Part shown: in pieces, positions 33,093-44,207 of the stretch
Layout: each line of letters starts with the position of its first letter
Numbering within the stretch: the first letter of the stretch is position 1
NCBI GenBank assembly: GCA_002900995.3
Contig: CM035309.1
Coordinates: 2,982,389 to 3,046,388 of the forward strand
Length of the DNA: 64,000 nt
Reading direction: 5' to 3'
DNA from: Ganoderma boninense
Lineage: Eukaryota > Basidiomycota > Agaricomycetes > Polyporales > Polyporaceae
The notes under the pieces: model-generated
The model's database searches: none
The model's input: the letters and a program-made list of their open reading frames with translations, nothing else
What the model was told of the DNA's origin: nothing
Program-made: the position numbers and the translations under genes

Positions 33093-34216
33093 CCATCTCC
33101 TCCTTAAGGTACAGATCGAGGAGTGGATGATGAGAGATGTAGTGCTGTAGGGTCGTAACATAAGGTAAAACTAAACGTAGAAAAACAATAACACAGGTAG
33201 TAATCAAGTGGCAACAACGTAGCCTGAGTGCAAGACGTAGGTACCAAAACAACTATAAGCGAAGACATCAGTAAAACTTGCACAGCTCTGGGAGCTCTGG
33301 ACCAGAACCGTCCCAGACTTTTCAGACGGGCCCCAGACATTTCAGGTCCGATTGGTGCCCAGACCTTCAAGACCCACGTTCAGAACATCGGGCGCTCCAC
33401 TGACTTGACAGCGCTCCTGCTCGCTCTGAGCTTTCTCACCGAATCTCCCTTCCGTGGGCCACGTACAACCTTTTGTTGGCGCTTTTGGCGGATTGGGTAT
33501 TAACTAGAATGACGCATTGGTACCAGTACCTCTCAGGTAAGTCAGTATCTGTCCGTGTCCCGGCGGGTATTCCCCTGCTCCGTCCCCATCCTAGGGGCCC
33601 ATTTTCGTTGTTTTCCCCCCAGTATTCGGGTTTAAAATGTCCATGCATACCGTATATGCTATATTAAGACGAACTGTTGAAGGTTATTCCACTCCTGGGC
33701 TGTGAACCCCACGTTCCGAGTCCAGAGGTCTGGATGGTCTGGGATGGTGGCTGTCCAGTGCATCCAGATCTCCAGAGATTGTCGGTTTTACTGATGGATG
33801 TAGTGCGGAGTTCGAGGGACACTGAGACGTAGGGGCAAGGCGAGGCTTGACGTAGACACAGTGCAAGGGACAAGGGACAAAAGCTATACGAGAGTCCACA
33901 CATGCTACCGGTAAGCTAAGGTGGATGTCAAGGGGATCGTGATACCCACATGACCATAGATGAAGAGGTGTCAACCCAGGCCGCAGCCCGAGAAGACCAA
34001 AGATGAGGACGTAACGAGCAACTAAAACACGTTAAGACCGAAGCCTAGAACCGTGAGCGTAGATCGAGACGAGAGGCAAGGACATAGGCAGAGATACAAC
34101 GCACTCAGCAGATTTGACTGCAGCCAATGTCCGCGAGGCGAGGCGACGAGAAGAATGCACTGGGGGTTGAAAGAAAGCATCAAATGCGAGGACGAGGAAC
34201 GTGATGCGGATACAGT
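33093..34216. other. No gene seen upstream of the Copia element
   Basis: Short frames only. The last five bases (ACAGT, 34212-34216) are the left copy of the Copia target-site duplication. Confidence 0.5.
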
Positions 34217-34435
34217 TGTTGGAGTTGAGAGTTTACGTATGTTTGTTCCGTTTGTTCTCTCATTTACTTACTCGTTAGTATGTGTATTAACACCGCTTTT
34301 ATTACTCTTTACTATACGCCATGTGTACTGTACAATGTTCTTTGTCTGTTAACGCTGTACTTAATCTTGCGCTTCTCTTCCCTCAATCATCATCTGCATT
34401 CCCATCATCACTTCCTCCCGGCGTGAACTCTAACA
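34217..34435 (+). repeat. 5' LTR of the Copia element
   Basis: 219 bp, begins TGTTGGAGTTGAGAG and ends GAACTCTAACA. Confidence 0.96.
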
Positions 34436-34450
34436 GGTTATGAGCCCTGC
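34436..34450 (+). other. Copia primer-binding site complementary to the anticodon arm of initiator tRNA-Met
   Basis: GGTTATGAGCCCTGC starts directly after the 5' LTR. Its complement, GCAGGGCTCATAACC, is the anticodon stem-loop sequence of fungal initiator tRNA-Met as I remember it (CAT anticodon in the middle). Priming would therefore use a 5' half-tRNA, as known for Drosophila copia, not the tRNA 3' end. Confidence 0.8.
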
Positions 34451-34541
34451 TTCGCTCTAACCGGATCTACGCTTCACTGCAGGAACTCGCTCTCGCTTTC
34501 TCATTTAAATCTGTCTCGCTTATCTCGCTTGCCACTCGACA

Positions 34542-37500
34542 ATGACGACCGCCACCGATGCCGCTGCCACCCGCATTCGGATCGACCCACTCACCGGAGT
34601 TGAGGACTGGGGATCCTGGAGTGTCCAGATGGAGGACTTGCTTCACGGGTTGGGGCTGTGGGGATACGTCAAGGAGGAGAACAAGCCGAAGCCGAAGGAC
34701 AAGGAGAAGCCGACAACGGAGGAGTTAGAAAAGTTGGATCAGTGGAGGAAGGTGGATCGGAGCGTGCTCAGTGCCATTCGCATGCACATAAGTAAATCCC
34801 TTGTTCACACCCTCAAGCGTTGCGCCACCAGCGCGGACGCGTGGTCGCGTTTGGAGAAGAACTTCGAGCCGAAAGGGATCTTGCACGTGGTGCAGATCCG
34901 CCGCAAGTTGCTTCAGGCGCAATACTGCGAGTCGGACGACACCGAGGAGTTTCTTAGGACAATGGTCGGCCTGCGCGAGTCGCTCACTTGCATGGGCTTC
35001 GACTTATCCGAGGAGGAGTTTTCGATCACGCTCCTCACGGCGCTCCCAGAGAGCTGGGACCCAATGGTCTCGTCGATCAACCACACGAGGGACCTAGGCG
35101 ATTCCGACGAGATCGTCTCGCGTATTCGACAGCACGCCAACCGGATCAACGACTCGGCCACCACTTTGTTCGCGCGCTCGTCGGGCAAGAAGAAAGGACC
35201 AAAGTGTTTCAAGTGCGGCAAAACCGGCTACCAGCGGGATTGCCCGAACCACGATAGGAAGGGGAAGGGGAAGGACAGCAGACATGGAAAGGGGAGGAAT
35301 GAGGCGAGAGGGGGTGGAAAGAAGGAGAAGAAGGAGGACCCGAAGGCCCTGGCAGCCGAAGAATCGGACAGCGACTCGGAGTACGTGTTCGCGCTGCTCG
35401 AGGAGGTGGACGACTCGGACTCGGACGAGGTCGCGCTTGCGGCGCGAGTTGCTGCTAACGCCTGGGTTTCAGACTCGGCCACGACGGTGCACGTCGCGCG
35501 CCGACGCGCTGACTTCTCTACCTATAAGCCGACCCCAGGCCGCACCCTCAAAGGCGCCGGCATCACGCCCATCCTCGGTGTCGGCGACATCAATCTCGAG
35601 TTCGAGTACGAAGGCCGCAAAACCGTCATTCTGCTCCGCGACGTAGTCCATGCCCCCGCAATCCCTCACAACCTGATTGCTCTCGGCCGTGTCGAGGCCG
35701 GTGGGCACAGGATCACGATGGAATCAGGTACGATTCTATTTCGGAACCCGAAGGGGCGGGTGTACGCGACCGGGGATCGCGTCGGAAACCTCTACGTGAT
35801 GCGGGCGGCCGTAGTGCCTGGGAAGCCCGCCGACGTCGCGTGTGCTGCGGCGGTCGCACGCCCCAAGCGAAAGAGGACCTACGACGAGTGGCATCGGGTC
35901 CTGGGGCACATCGGGATGAAGGCGGTCATCTCGATGAAGAAGAAGGGCCTTGTTGAGGGGATGGAGGTCGACGAGTCGGTGCCGCCGTCAGAGCAGTGCG
36001 AATCGTATGTTCGCGCAAAGCAGACAGTGGCGCCGTACCCGAGGAAGTCGGAGACAGTGGTGGAGGCAATCGGGGATCTCACGGTGATGGACCTATGGGG
36101 AAAGGCTCCGACGACCAGCATCCGCGGTGAGAAGTACTTTTCGACTTTCACTGATGCGCATTTGCAGCGGACGGTCGTAGAATTTTCCAAGACCAAGACG
36201 GACGAGCTCGAGTTCTTTAAGGCTTATCAAGCTCACGTCCAAAACGTCCACGGGGTCAAGCTGAAGAAGATCCGCTGCGATAATGGCGGTGAGTACCTCA
36301 GCAAGGACTTCATCAAGTATCTTCGTGCTGAGGGGATCGAACTCGATACCACCACTCCGAACTCGTCTGCCCAGAACGGAGTCGCCGAACGCATCAACCG
36401 TACCATCATGGACCGCGCGCTCGCGATCCTGATCGAGATGGACCTCCCGAAGTTCCTCTGGCCCGAAGCTGTCGCGCATGTCGCGTACCTGAAGAACCGC
36501 TCTCCTACGCGCGCACTCAAGGACAAGACCCCGGAGGAGGTCTGGTCTGGCCGGAAGCCGGATGTGTCCGATCTGCAGGAGTGGGGAGCGAAGTGCTGGG
36601 TCCTCACGGACCGCAAGAAGCGGACGAAGCTGGATCCGAAATCGCAGCCTATGCGTTTTGTGGGCATGGCTCCTGGGTCCAAGGGATGGAAGTTCTACGA
36701 TCTGAAGGCACAGCGCATCGGTAAGTCTCGCAACATTATCTTTGCTGTTCCGAAGCGCGCACAGCCAGAACCCGACTCGGAGGACGAGTATGATCTCATG
36801 GAGCTCTCCGTCCCGACGCTGCTCGAGGGGGAGAATGCAACTGGTGGCGAGCAGGCGTCAGGGGGAGATCGCGCGCCGTTGACTGCGCAGTCTACTGATG
36901 CGCCCGCACCAGCCCCGCTTTCGAAGCCCACGCCCGTGGCACCTGAACCGCGCACGCTGCGCAATATCCCGCGCATCGATTACAAGGCCTCCGAGGATGG
37001 GAGAGGCAAAGTAATCAAGGTGCCGACCCATGCACCTGCACCCACTGGCCGCGACGAGGAAGACAAGGTTGAACAACTTGTTGATGACCCGGAGTCCCAC
37101 TTCCTCTGTCTGCTCACCCTTCACGGCACGCCCACCGCTCGCGAACCTCGCACGCTCAAGGAGGCTCTGGTGTTACCCGAAGCGGATGACTGGCGGGCCG
37201 CTATGGATGCCGAGATCGCACAGCTGCGGAAGCTTGGTACGTGGAGCCTAGCTGATCTGCCTGCCGACCGGAAGGCGATTGGATCCACCTGGGTCTACCG
37301 GATCAAGGAGAACCTTGAAGGCGACGTCAAGTTCAAGGCGCGCCTGGTCGCGCAGGGTTTCTCTCAGATCCCTGGTTACGACGTCTTCGACACGTTCACG
37401 CCTGTCATTCGTACTGATTCTGTTCGCACACTGCTTGCTGTCGGTACGGAGCGCAACATGGAGATGCGCCAATTCGATGTCGTCGGAGCATACCTCAACG

Positions 37501-38723
37501 CTGATCTCGATGAGGAGATCTACATGCATCAGCCACCTGGTTACGAGGACGGCACACGCAAGGTTCTACGGCTACACAAAGCTCTCTATGGGCTGAAGCA
37601 GGGCGGCCGGAAATGGAACATCCATCTCAACCGGATCATGGTCGACGAGCTTGGTTTCTGACGGCTCAACTCGGACCCGTGCGTTTACCTCCGGCAGGAC
37701 AAGCATGGTCTCACGATCGTCAGTGTCCACATTGACGACATGATCGCACTGGCGGACACCACTGGTCTGATGGACGTCTTCGCGGCTGGGCTCGCAAAGC
37801 GCGTCAAAATCACTGACCTTGGCGTACCTAGCCTCCTGCTTGGCCTCGAAATCTCACGCGATCGGTCTTCTCGCACGCTCAGCATCTGCCAATCGCAGTA
37901 CATCCTCCGTGTACTCGAACGGTTCGGCATGACTGATGCAAACCCTGTCAGCACCCCTCTCGACCTGAACGTCAAGCTCGTCAAGACTCCCGACGATGCT
38001 GACCTCTCGGAGATGCGTGATGTGCCGTACCAGGCGGCCATCGGCTCCCTGATGTACGCAGCCCTTGGCACCCGGCCCGACATCAGCTACGCCGTGCAGG
38101 CGCTGTCGCAGTACAGCTCGCGCCCTGGCCCCGAACACTGGACAGCCGTCAAGCGAGTCCTCCGGTACCTCAAGGGGACTCACAATTACGGTATCACGTT
38201 CACAGGGAAGGGCGCGCCCCGCCTTCGCGCGTACTACCTCAACCTCCGGCTTGAGGGGTACTCGGACGCTGATTGGGGATCGAACCCGGATGACCGGCGG
38301 TCGATTTCCGGCTACGCGTTCCTGATTGGGAACACTGTGGTTGCTTGGAGCTCGAAGAAGCAGACCACGGTCGCGCTTTCTTCGATGGAAGCGGAGTATA
38401 TGGCCGTCGCCTACGCCGCGCGGCACGGGATCTGGATGCGCGCCATCATGGCTGAGCTCACCTTCGCGCAGGACGTCGCTACGAAGCTAAACGCGGACAA
38501 CAAGTCAGCGATCGAGCTCTCGAAGGACAACGTCCAGCACTCGCGGTCGAAGCACATTGACATACGGCACCACTTCATACGCGAGTGCATCGCCGCCGAG
38601 ACGATCCGCCTCGAGTACTGTCCCACGGACATCAACTCAGCTGATCTTTTCACGAAGGCCCTCCCGCGCGATCGCTTCCAGGCTCTCAGGACGCAACTCG
38701 GCATCCTCCCGGTGCAGAGTTGA
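34542..38723 (+). pseudogene. gag-pol: Copia gag-pol polyprotein gene with a single nonsense codon
   Basis: One frame of 1394 codons is interrupted only by TGA at 37659-37661 (codon 1040, after DELGF). Order of domains: gag; a deviant zinc knuckle near residue 221 (CFKCGKTGYQRDC, His replaced by Tyr); protease DSAT near residue 310; integrase finger (WHRVLGHIG.., second Cys pair reads CESY) near 447-490. The catalytic integrase follows with MDLWG, IRCDNGGEY and NGVAERINR, then RT (FKARLVAQGF, RQFDVVGAYLNADL, and HIDDM after the stop). RNase H reads EGYSDADWGSNPDDRRSISG and SSMEAEYMAV, ending SKHIDIRHHFI. The Tyr changes in both fingers (CAC to TAC, TGY to TAY) and the stop suggest transition mutations. 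It could be mobilised in trans but not by itself. Confidence 0.93.
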
Positions 38724-38730
38724 GGGGGAG
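38721..38730 (+). other. Copia polypurine tract
   Basis: TGAGGGGGAG directly before the 3' LTR. Its first three bases are also the gag-pol stop codon. Confidence 0.85.
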
Positions 38731-38949
38731 TGTTGGAGTTGAGAGTTTACGTATGTTTGTTCCATTTGTTCTCTCATTTACTTACTCGTTAGTATGTGTA
38801 TTAACACCGCTTTTATTACTCTTTACTATACGCCATGTGTACTGTACAATGTTCTTTGTCTGTTAACGCTGTACTTAATCTTGCGCTTCTCTTCCCTCAA
38901 TCATCATCTGCATTCCCATCATCACTTCCTCCCGGCGTGAACTCTAACA
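38731..38949 (+). repeat. 3' LTR of the Copia element
   Basis: 219 bp, identical to the 5' LTR except one base by eye. Confidence 0.96.
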
Positions 38950-38954
38950 ACAGT

Positions 38955-40057
38955 GGCTGAAATGCGACGAGGACAAGTGTCGAGAACGAGGCACACCGAG
39001 GGATCAAAACGTCGAAAGGTGTCAAAAGGGCGTCGAAAAAGCAGGATCCTGAGAGCGCAAAAAGTTTTAAAATGCGCGAGGATCGCGGACCGTCTTGAGA
39101 AAGAGACTGACGCGGCTTGCATGAGCTTGCCACGCCGTCCGAGGATGCATGTCGCGCGTAACCGCTGCGACGGCCGAGGGAAGAGGAGTGTGCGCGCGTA
39201 GCGACGCACCAGAGGGAGACCTGCGTCCACACAGGATCTCCGTCTCCGCTCCGAACCTGCGTGGACACACCGACTTGCTACGGTGGTCCTCCGCACCGCT
39301 CCGGTCCACCTCTGCGAAGACGTCCGAGAGGTCTCGAGGACAGCGTACCTTCTGCTCTGCTCCATGTCCGCGTCCTTCGAAAGCTCTGGTTCCACCACAC
39401 CTATCTCCCTTTTTTCCGCCGAGGCTTCCGTGCCGGAGGCTCGGAGACGAGGAGACCTGAAGAAAAATGACGGCCTCGGAGACTGGGGAGTTGATCAAGG
39501 ATGATTGGCTATGAAGGGAAGGAGGGAGGGCGAGCTAATGTGGCTGGAGTTGATGAGGACGCGAGGGGCAGGCATGATCGCGAGGGGTCCATGAGGTGGG
39601 GTAGGGGGCGCCAGTGAGCGAAGGTGCTGAGGAAGAGGACAGGGCGAGGTTACGAAAACAAAAATGCATGGAAAACGAACGATGGGGAGCGCGTCCCTCC
39701 AATGACATAACTCCGATGGCGGTGGAGCGTGCCGTGATGTATGCGCGGGCCGACGACGGTGGTTCCGGGTGGGCGCGAGCAAGCGTGAGGAGAGTCGTGA
39801 TCCGGAACGAGAAGGGATCTTGAAATGGTTGGCAACGCGCAAGGCCAGAGTATCGAGGGCGTGAACGTGGGCCGGCGAAGAATCGTGAGCCGGAGTTTCA
39901 GGCATATGGATGACCATCGGACAACGAGAAGGGCAAGGAATGGTGTCGATAAAAGTCGAGATGGATGAATCAAACGAGAGGATGGTCGCGGGGATGAACC
40001 ACGGCCGAGCGAGACGAGCGAGAGTCGAAAAGACCTAGTTTGGCGGACGAACCAAAC
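38955..40057. other. No gene seen downstream of the Copia element
   Basis: Overlapping Arg/Ser/Pro-rich open frames exist on both strands at 39067-39970. None carries a motif or intron pattern. Confidence 0.45.
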
Positions 40058-40260
40058 TGTAACGGGCGGCCTGCCGCCGCGAGGTCGAGAGACGAAACCA
40101 GAGGATATATTCGAAGTACGAAAGGCGAGTACAGCGAGGGGGCTAGCAGACCAGCCCGAGACCTGAGTTGGTTCGTCAAGAGAAGCAAAACATATCGTAG
40201 CGGCTAATCTAAGCGTGACCGGATCATGGAGTCACGGCGAGCGTAACGGGGGCCGTTACA
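40058..40260. mobile_element. Solo LTR, copy 2 (TGTAACGG..CCGTTACA family)
   Basis: 203 bp with perfect 8-bp inverted ends TGTAACGG/CCGTTACA, same orientation as copy 1 at 32909. It contains about 20 extra bases (AGTTGGTTCGTCAAGAGAAG, near 40165) absent from copy 1. Differences are mostly C/T or A/G, copy 2 having more CpG. Confidence 0.78.
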
Positions 40261-40662
40261 ACCCGTGTAGGCTTTCACGAAAGGCTCCTCTTTCAGCCAC
40301 TCTCAAATGGTCAGTTTACAGTTTGCATGCCATTAAATACATCAATACAGATGGCGAGAATCAGCCGAAAGTGGTTTTGCGCCCCCTGACAACTATTAGC
40401 ATCTCACTCAACGCCCTTCCTCCATCTCCATTTTGTCTAGTCGGAACTCGCTGAGACGTCCACCCCTTCAAATGTCGACGTCAATACGTTGACGGATCGC
40501 CGTGCAGGCCGAGGTTTGATTGGATGACTTGGAGAAGGCCGTGCGGCGGCATCCCATAGACCCTGTGATATCATTGTTAACCTGGAATTCGAACCCCGGG
40601 ATTGGATCTTACCTTTATGTGACCAACATATTCAGCCAACAAGAACCACGAGTCGACGTACG

Positions 40663-41325
40663 TTATGACCGTCCCCGAGTGGCAAGTCCTTCGCAAATAA
40701 CAACATGCACCCAATTAAAAACGCGGATGAACTCCTGGGGAGATGCGGGGGGAACGGAAAGACGCTCCAACCAAAGAGGAGCATCTGGGCCCTCGATGTC
40801 ATCACCCTCGTAGGAGTCCAGCGTCACGACGCATCTACGGATGAACAGGCCAGGGTCAAGTTGGACCTTCAGCGCATAACGCTTCAAGTTTTTCTCAAAC
40901 TCGACGTCGACCTGCATCAATAAGTTTTTGAACACGGATATTCGCGCTTGAACGGATCGACTGACCTGTTGCACCTCCACCCAGACCGTCAATTTGATGT
41001 TTCGACGTATATCCACGCTCCCCGCCCCCCACTCTAACCCGCACTCATCTAAGAGGGAACATATAAGCCTGTCTGCTGGTTTTTTCGCACAGGATGGTAT
41101 GAGCAGAGTATTTCCTTGGTCGTCTTGGGGGCGGCTCGGAGGAGGTGAGACTGCGGAAGTGTGCCAGACGGTGCGTCCCGCCTCGGGATGCTGAGCGGTG
41201 AAGAGGGACGGCGTCGAGTGTGAGTCTGAAGGCATGATGTCCAACATACATCTTGCAGAAATAAAGCTGACCATTAAATACTCAAGAGGAATGCCATCAC
41301 GTACGGAGCTTGTGCTAGGCGACAA
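40663..41325 (-). CDS. Hypothetical protein, part of a multi-exon gene
   Basis: I do not recognise the family. The minus-strand frame has a coherent stretch LLDECGLEWGAGSVDIRRN, IKLTVWVEVQQ. A GT..AG-bordered intron-like segment of about 54 nt follows, then VDVEFEKNLKRYALKVQLDP, GLFIRRCVVTLDSYEGDDIE and WLERLSVPPASPQEFIRVF. The pattern looks coding (alternating hydrophobic strands, plausible splice sites), but both ends are open. After CEGLATRG the frame probably shifts to HSGTVITYVDSWFLLAEYVG through a splice or an indel. No function can be proposed. Confidence 0.4.
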   Translation of the reverse strand: MSPSTSSVRDGIPLEYLMVSFISARCMLDIMPSDSHSTPSLFTAQHPEAGRTVWHTSAVSPPPSRPQDDQGNTLLIPSCAKKPADRLICSLLDECGLEWGAGSVDIRRNIKLTVWVEVQQVSRSVQARISVFKNLLMQVDVEFEKNLKRYALKVQLDPGLFIRRCVVTLDSYEGDDIEGPDAPLWLERLSVPPASPQEFIRVFNWVHVVICEGLATRGRS

Positions 41326-42493
41326 TTCGCTTGAGTGGTTGGTCTAGTACCAGCGCAGGCCTTATCATTGTGGTTCGGAGGCCGCGAGCTGCTCTGAAGA
41401 TGAGTAACCTACCATGTCACCCAACTCAGTATCAAACGTATTGGCTCGTCTTGGCGTACGGCAGCGAGATGTAGTTTGGGGGGTGAAGAACTTCGCACTT
41501 CGGCGGTCGGAGCCAGCACCGCCGTATGCGCGATTCCGAATCAAGCGCGAGAAAAGGAAGCTCTAAAAATACTAATTACGTTGACTTTGACAGACCTGTT
41601 CGTTCACATGCGTCCCAACAGTCAAGTTGTGGAAGGTTCGCGATGAAGCACCGATCAAACTCCGGTGAGAGGATCATTCAGAACATGATCCATGCCATCC
41701 TCCGAAAGCCTGGGACCCAAAATGGGATAGCGGTCCTGGTAAGCGACGCAATACTCATGGCCTCTCCATTCCCCCAACATCAAACGACATGGGGCTCAGC
41801 TCATACATCAGCCTGCAGGATTGCATATTCTGCATTATAAAGCGTTGAGCTCAGGTTGTCAAGAAACGCGTACAAAACATACGAAAAGCTCCTCGATCTC
41901 ACTCAGAGATATGCTCAGGAACGAAACAGGCCATACAGAATGCCTCGCAAAGTTCAATAGTGATGGCACATGTACATGTGCGTTCTAATCGCCTTTGCTC
42001 ATGAACGGTGTCAGTATCGCTTCGGTGCATTGGGACTTAGGGTGGTCAGGGCAGAAGGAACATGGTCCGGTCCGAAGGTAAGTATCCCTTTTCGATACAC
42101 GTCGTGGCTGATCAACAGCCTGGTTCATCGTGCAGGCGTTCTGGAGTCTAGGAAAGAAAGGGATTCGGGTGAAACACTCTGGTACTCCCATTGAATTGAT
42201 CCTCGGGTAGATGGATGGCAAGCGCGCCGTTTCCCTTTACACAGGGTGAGTGCTGGCAGACAAGGAAAGATACAGCGACGGGATACGCTATATGTTAGAG
42301 ACAAGCCTGGAGAAGAAGCATGAGTGCACTTGGAGAGGGCACTAGGAACACGAAACAGGGGAAGACCGAATGGGGACCGGGACAGCGGGCATAGTACGAC
42401 TAAGGCGGGCGGATGGACGCTGACGCGCCGGGCTGCTTCGGAATGGTGTTCCAACACGGAATGCAGTCTTGGTCCTGACAGTCCTTCCCATTT
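41326..42493. other. No gene seen before the inverted-repeat arm
   Basis: Only short frames. Whether the inverted repeat extends leftward into this stretch cannot be told, because its partner would lie beyond 64000. Confidence 0.4.
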
Positions 42494-43021
42494 CGACCTG
42501 CCTCTAGTCCCCCGTTCCTAGGAAAATAAAAACTACATCGAGCACCGGACTGGAAATCATAAGTGTTTCCAAGCGTGACAATTTGATTCATACGATAGCA
42601 GTTGCACGCATCGCACCACGAGTCGTGGTTGAAATTGCGCGCGTCCCAAATCGATCAACCCAACTCACGAGCACAATTCCGTACGCATCCAGTCCGGGAG
42701 TCCTGCAGGAATGGTTGCGCGCACCATCTGGCGCCCTGGTATGTCAGCTAGCCAGCCGTCCCTGGGCGCTGAGCGCTGAGCCACAGGTCGGTCTCTCTAC
42801 CGTGTCGTCCTTGGACAGAGAGTCCGTATTCGTACTCCCAAGTCCATCTACGTCGGACGGACTTGTGTTTGTCCAGGTGGTCATTGCCTCTGGGCCATCT
42901 TCCCGCGCTGAGCTTCTCAGCTAGAGCCGACGACACGGCTCTGTACCAGACATAGCGGGCCCTTCGCGAGATGGGGAAGTGCGCCAGCGATGCGTGTTCA
43001 TGACAGAGGCGAGAGGGGAGA

Positions 43022-43036
43022 TGTCATGAACGGCAC
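43022..43036 (+). other. 15-bp match to the Gypsy LTR start, behind a purine run
   Basis: TGTCATGAACGGCAC equals the first 15 bases of the Gypsy LTR (coding strand) and follows GAGGCGAGAGGGGAGA, which resembles the purine tract found in front of that LTR. The similarity stops there. The same motif occurs in arm 2 (about 63459-63473). It could be the scar of a very old element or chance. Confidence 0.4.
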
Positions 43037-43625
43037 AAACGACGAAACACATTGCACCTTTCGTCATCGCCTCCGTCCGCACTCGCGCCTTCATCCGCCG
43101 CCGACCGTCACTCGGGTGTGTGATGTGAGGACTCCGTGGTCCTCATTCGCATGTAGCATATCGACATCGGCCTTCTATCCTGCGAACAAGTTCCCGTTCA
43201 GCTCGTGTGGACAGCACTGTCCAGAGACACGGCTACCTGCAGCCCCGAACAGCGCCTCGAACGCATCTTCGCCGAGGCTGTAGCCATCCGCTGAGAGGCC
43301 GGTAGGTCCAGATGGCACCTCGAAATCAGACCTGAGTGATCACTGTCCGCGAGGAAAGATCGACAATGTGGGACGTTGGCAGACAGGGCTACGAGATCCA
43401 TATCTAGGAGCGGGTCGAGGCGCTGGGGCAACGGACGACAGGTACAGAGCCGGGGCGGGGATGCGGATGTACGTGTGCCGGGTGGGCAGGCGAAGCGGGA
43501 GCAGAGCGTAGACTCAGAGCTGCTCCGGCAACGGATGCTTGGGCCGATGGGTGGGTACGACTGCGCTCACGGAGGCTACCAAAAACAGCGAGGATGGACG
43601 ACACGTCCTCCAACTTGAGCCAACG

Positions 43626-44207
43626 AGATGCCTAACACGACGAAAATGAGACACAAGACGGAACAGAGGAGGAGCATGGGGCCGCACCTGCTGTCGACGC
43701 GTTGCCGTCGACGCGTTGCCATCCTGCCAGCTGGTAACCGAATCCCTTTATCCTCTACGCGTCTGACTGCCCTCCCAGGTCCGCACGATTGCTATACAAA
43801 GCCGTCCAGGACTTGCGCAATACCGCCGAGCACGACCTCGTTGACTTATTTCACATGAGGTGGGAGCCAAATCGCGTTCGAAGAGCGAGACTCGCTCCCG
43901 TCGTACCATATCGTCATCCGCGAGGATATGCGCGTCATGCTTGAGCCCCTCACGCCGAGGCGAATGGTACATCTTGACCCCCGCAAGGACGGCATATAGG
44001 ATGTTCACGGCTTCCGGGATACAGTACGTCAGCTTCGTTGCGAAACTGGGGGTCGAGAAATTCGAGTGGGTCGAAGATCCACTTGAAACCTGCGCCGAGC
44101 GGTCGAGGACCGCGCTATGGAGATATTTGGAAACAGGTGAGCAAATAATGGCGACAAGGAGGGTGGATGGCCTACATTCGCGACCAAGCAACGCGCTGGC
44201 TCGCTAA
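43626..44207 (+). pseudogene. Arm-1 copy of an unknown gene, disrupted
   Basis: It is the counterpart of 62290-62865 in arm 2. Relative to that copy, TGG is changed to TGA in the block read TYFT-stop-GGSQIAFEER (near 43856), and small indels shift the frame near 43996 and 44044. Only the piece VEKFEWVEDPLETCAERSRT remains in a long frame. Confidence 0.5.

Larger units (their letters stand above)
34217..38949 (+). mobile_element. Full-length Ty1/Copia (Pseudoviridae-type) retrotransposon, recent insertion
   Basis: 4733 bp with 219-bp LTRs (34217-34435 and 38731-38949) that differ at only one base I could find (TTCCGTTTG against TTCCATTTG). The 5-bp target duplication ACAGT (34212-34216 and 38950-38954) is perfect. 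A primer site, one gag-pol frame and a polypurine tract are in canonical order. The one visible major defect is a nonsense codon inside the reverse transcriptase. Confidence 0.96.

Noticed and set aside
34913..38704. Long antisense frames opposite the Copia gag-pol
   Set aside because: Shadows of the well-supported plus-strand polyprotein.
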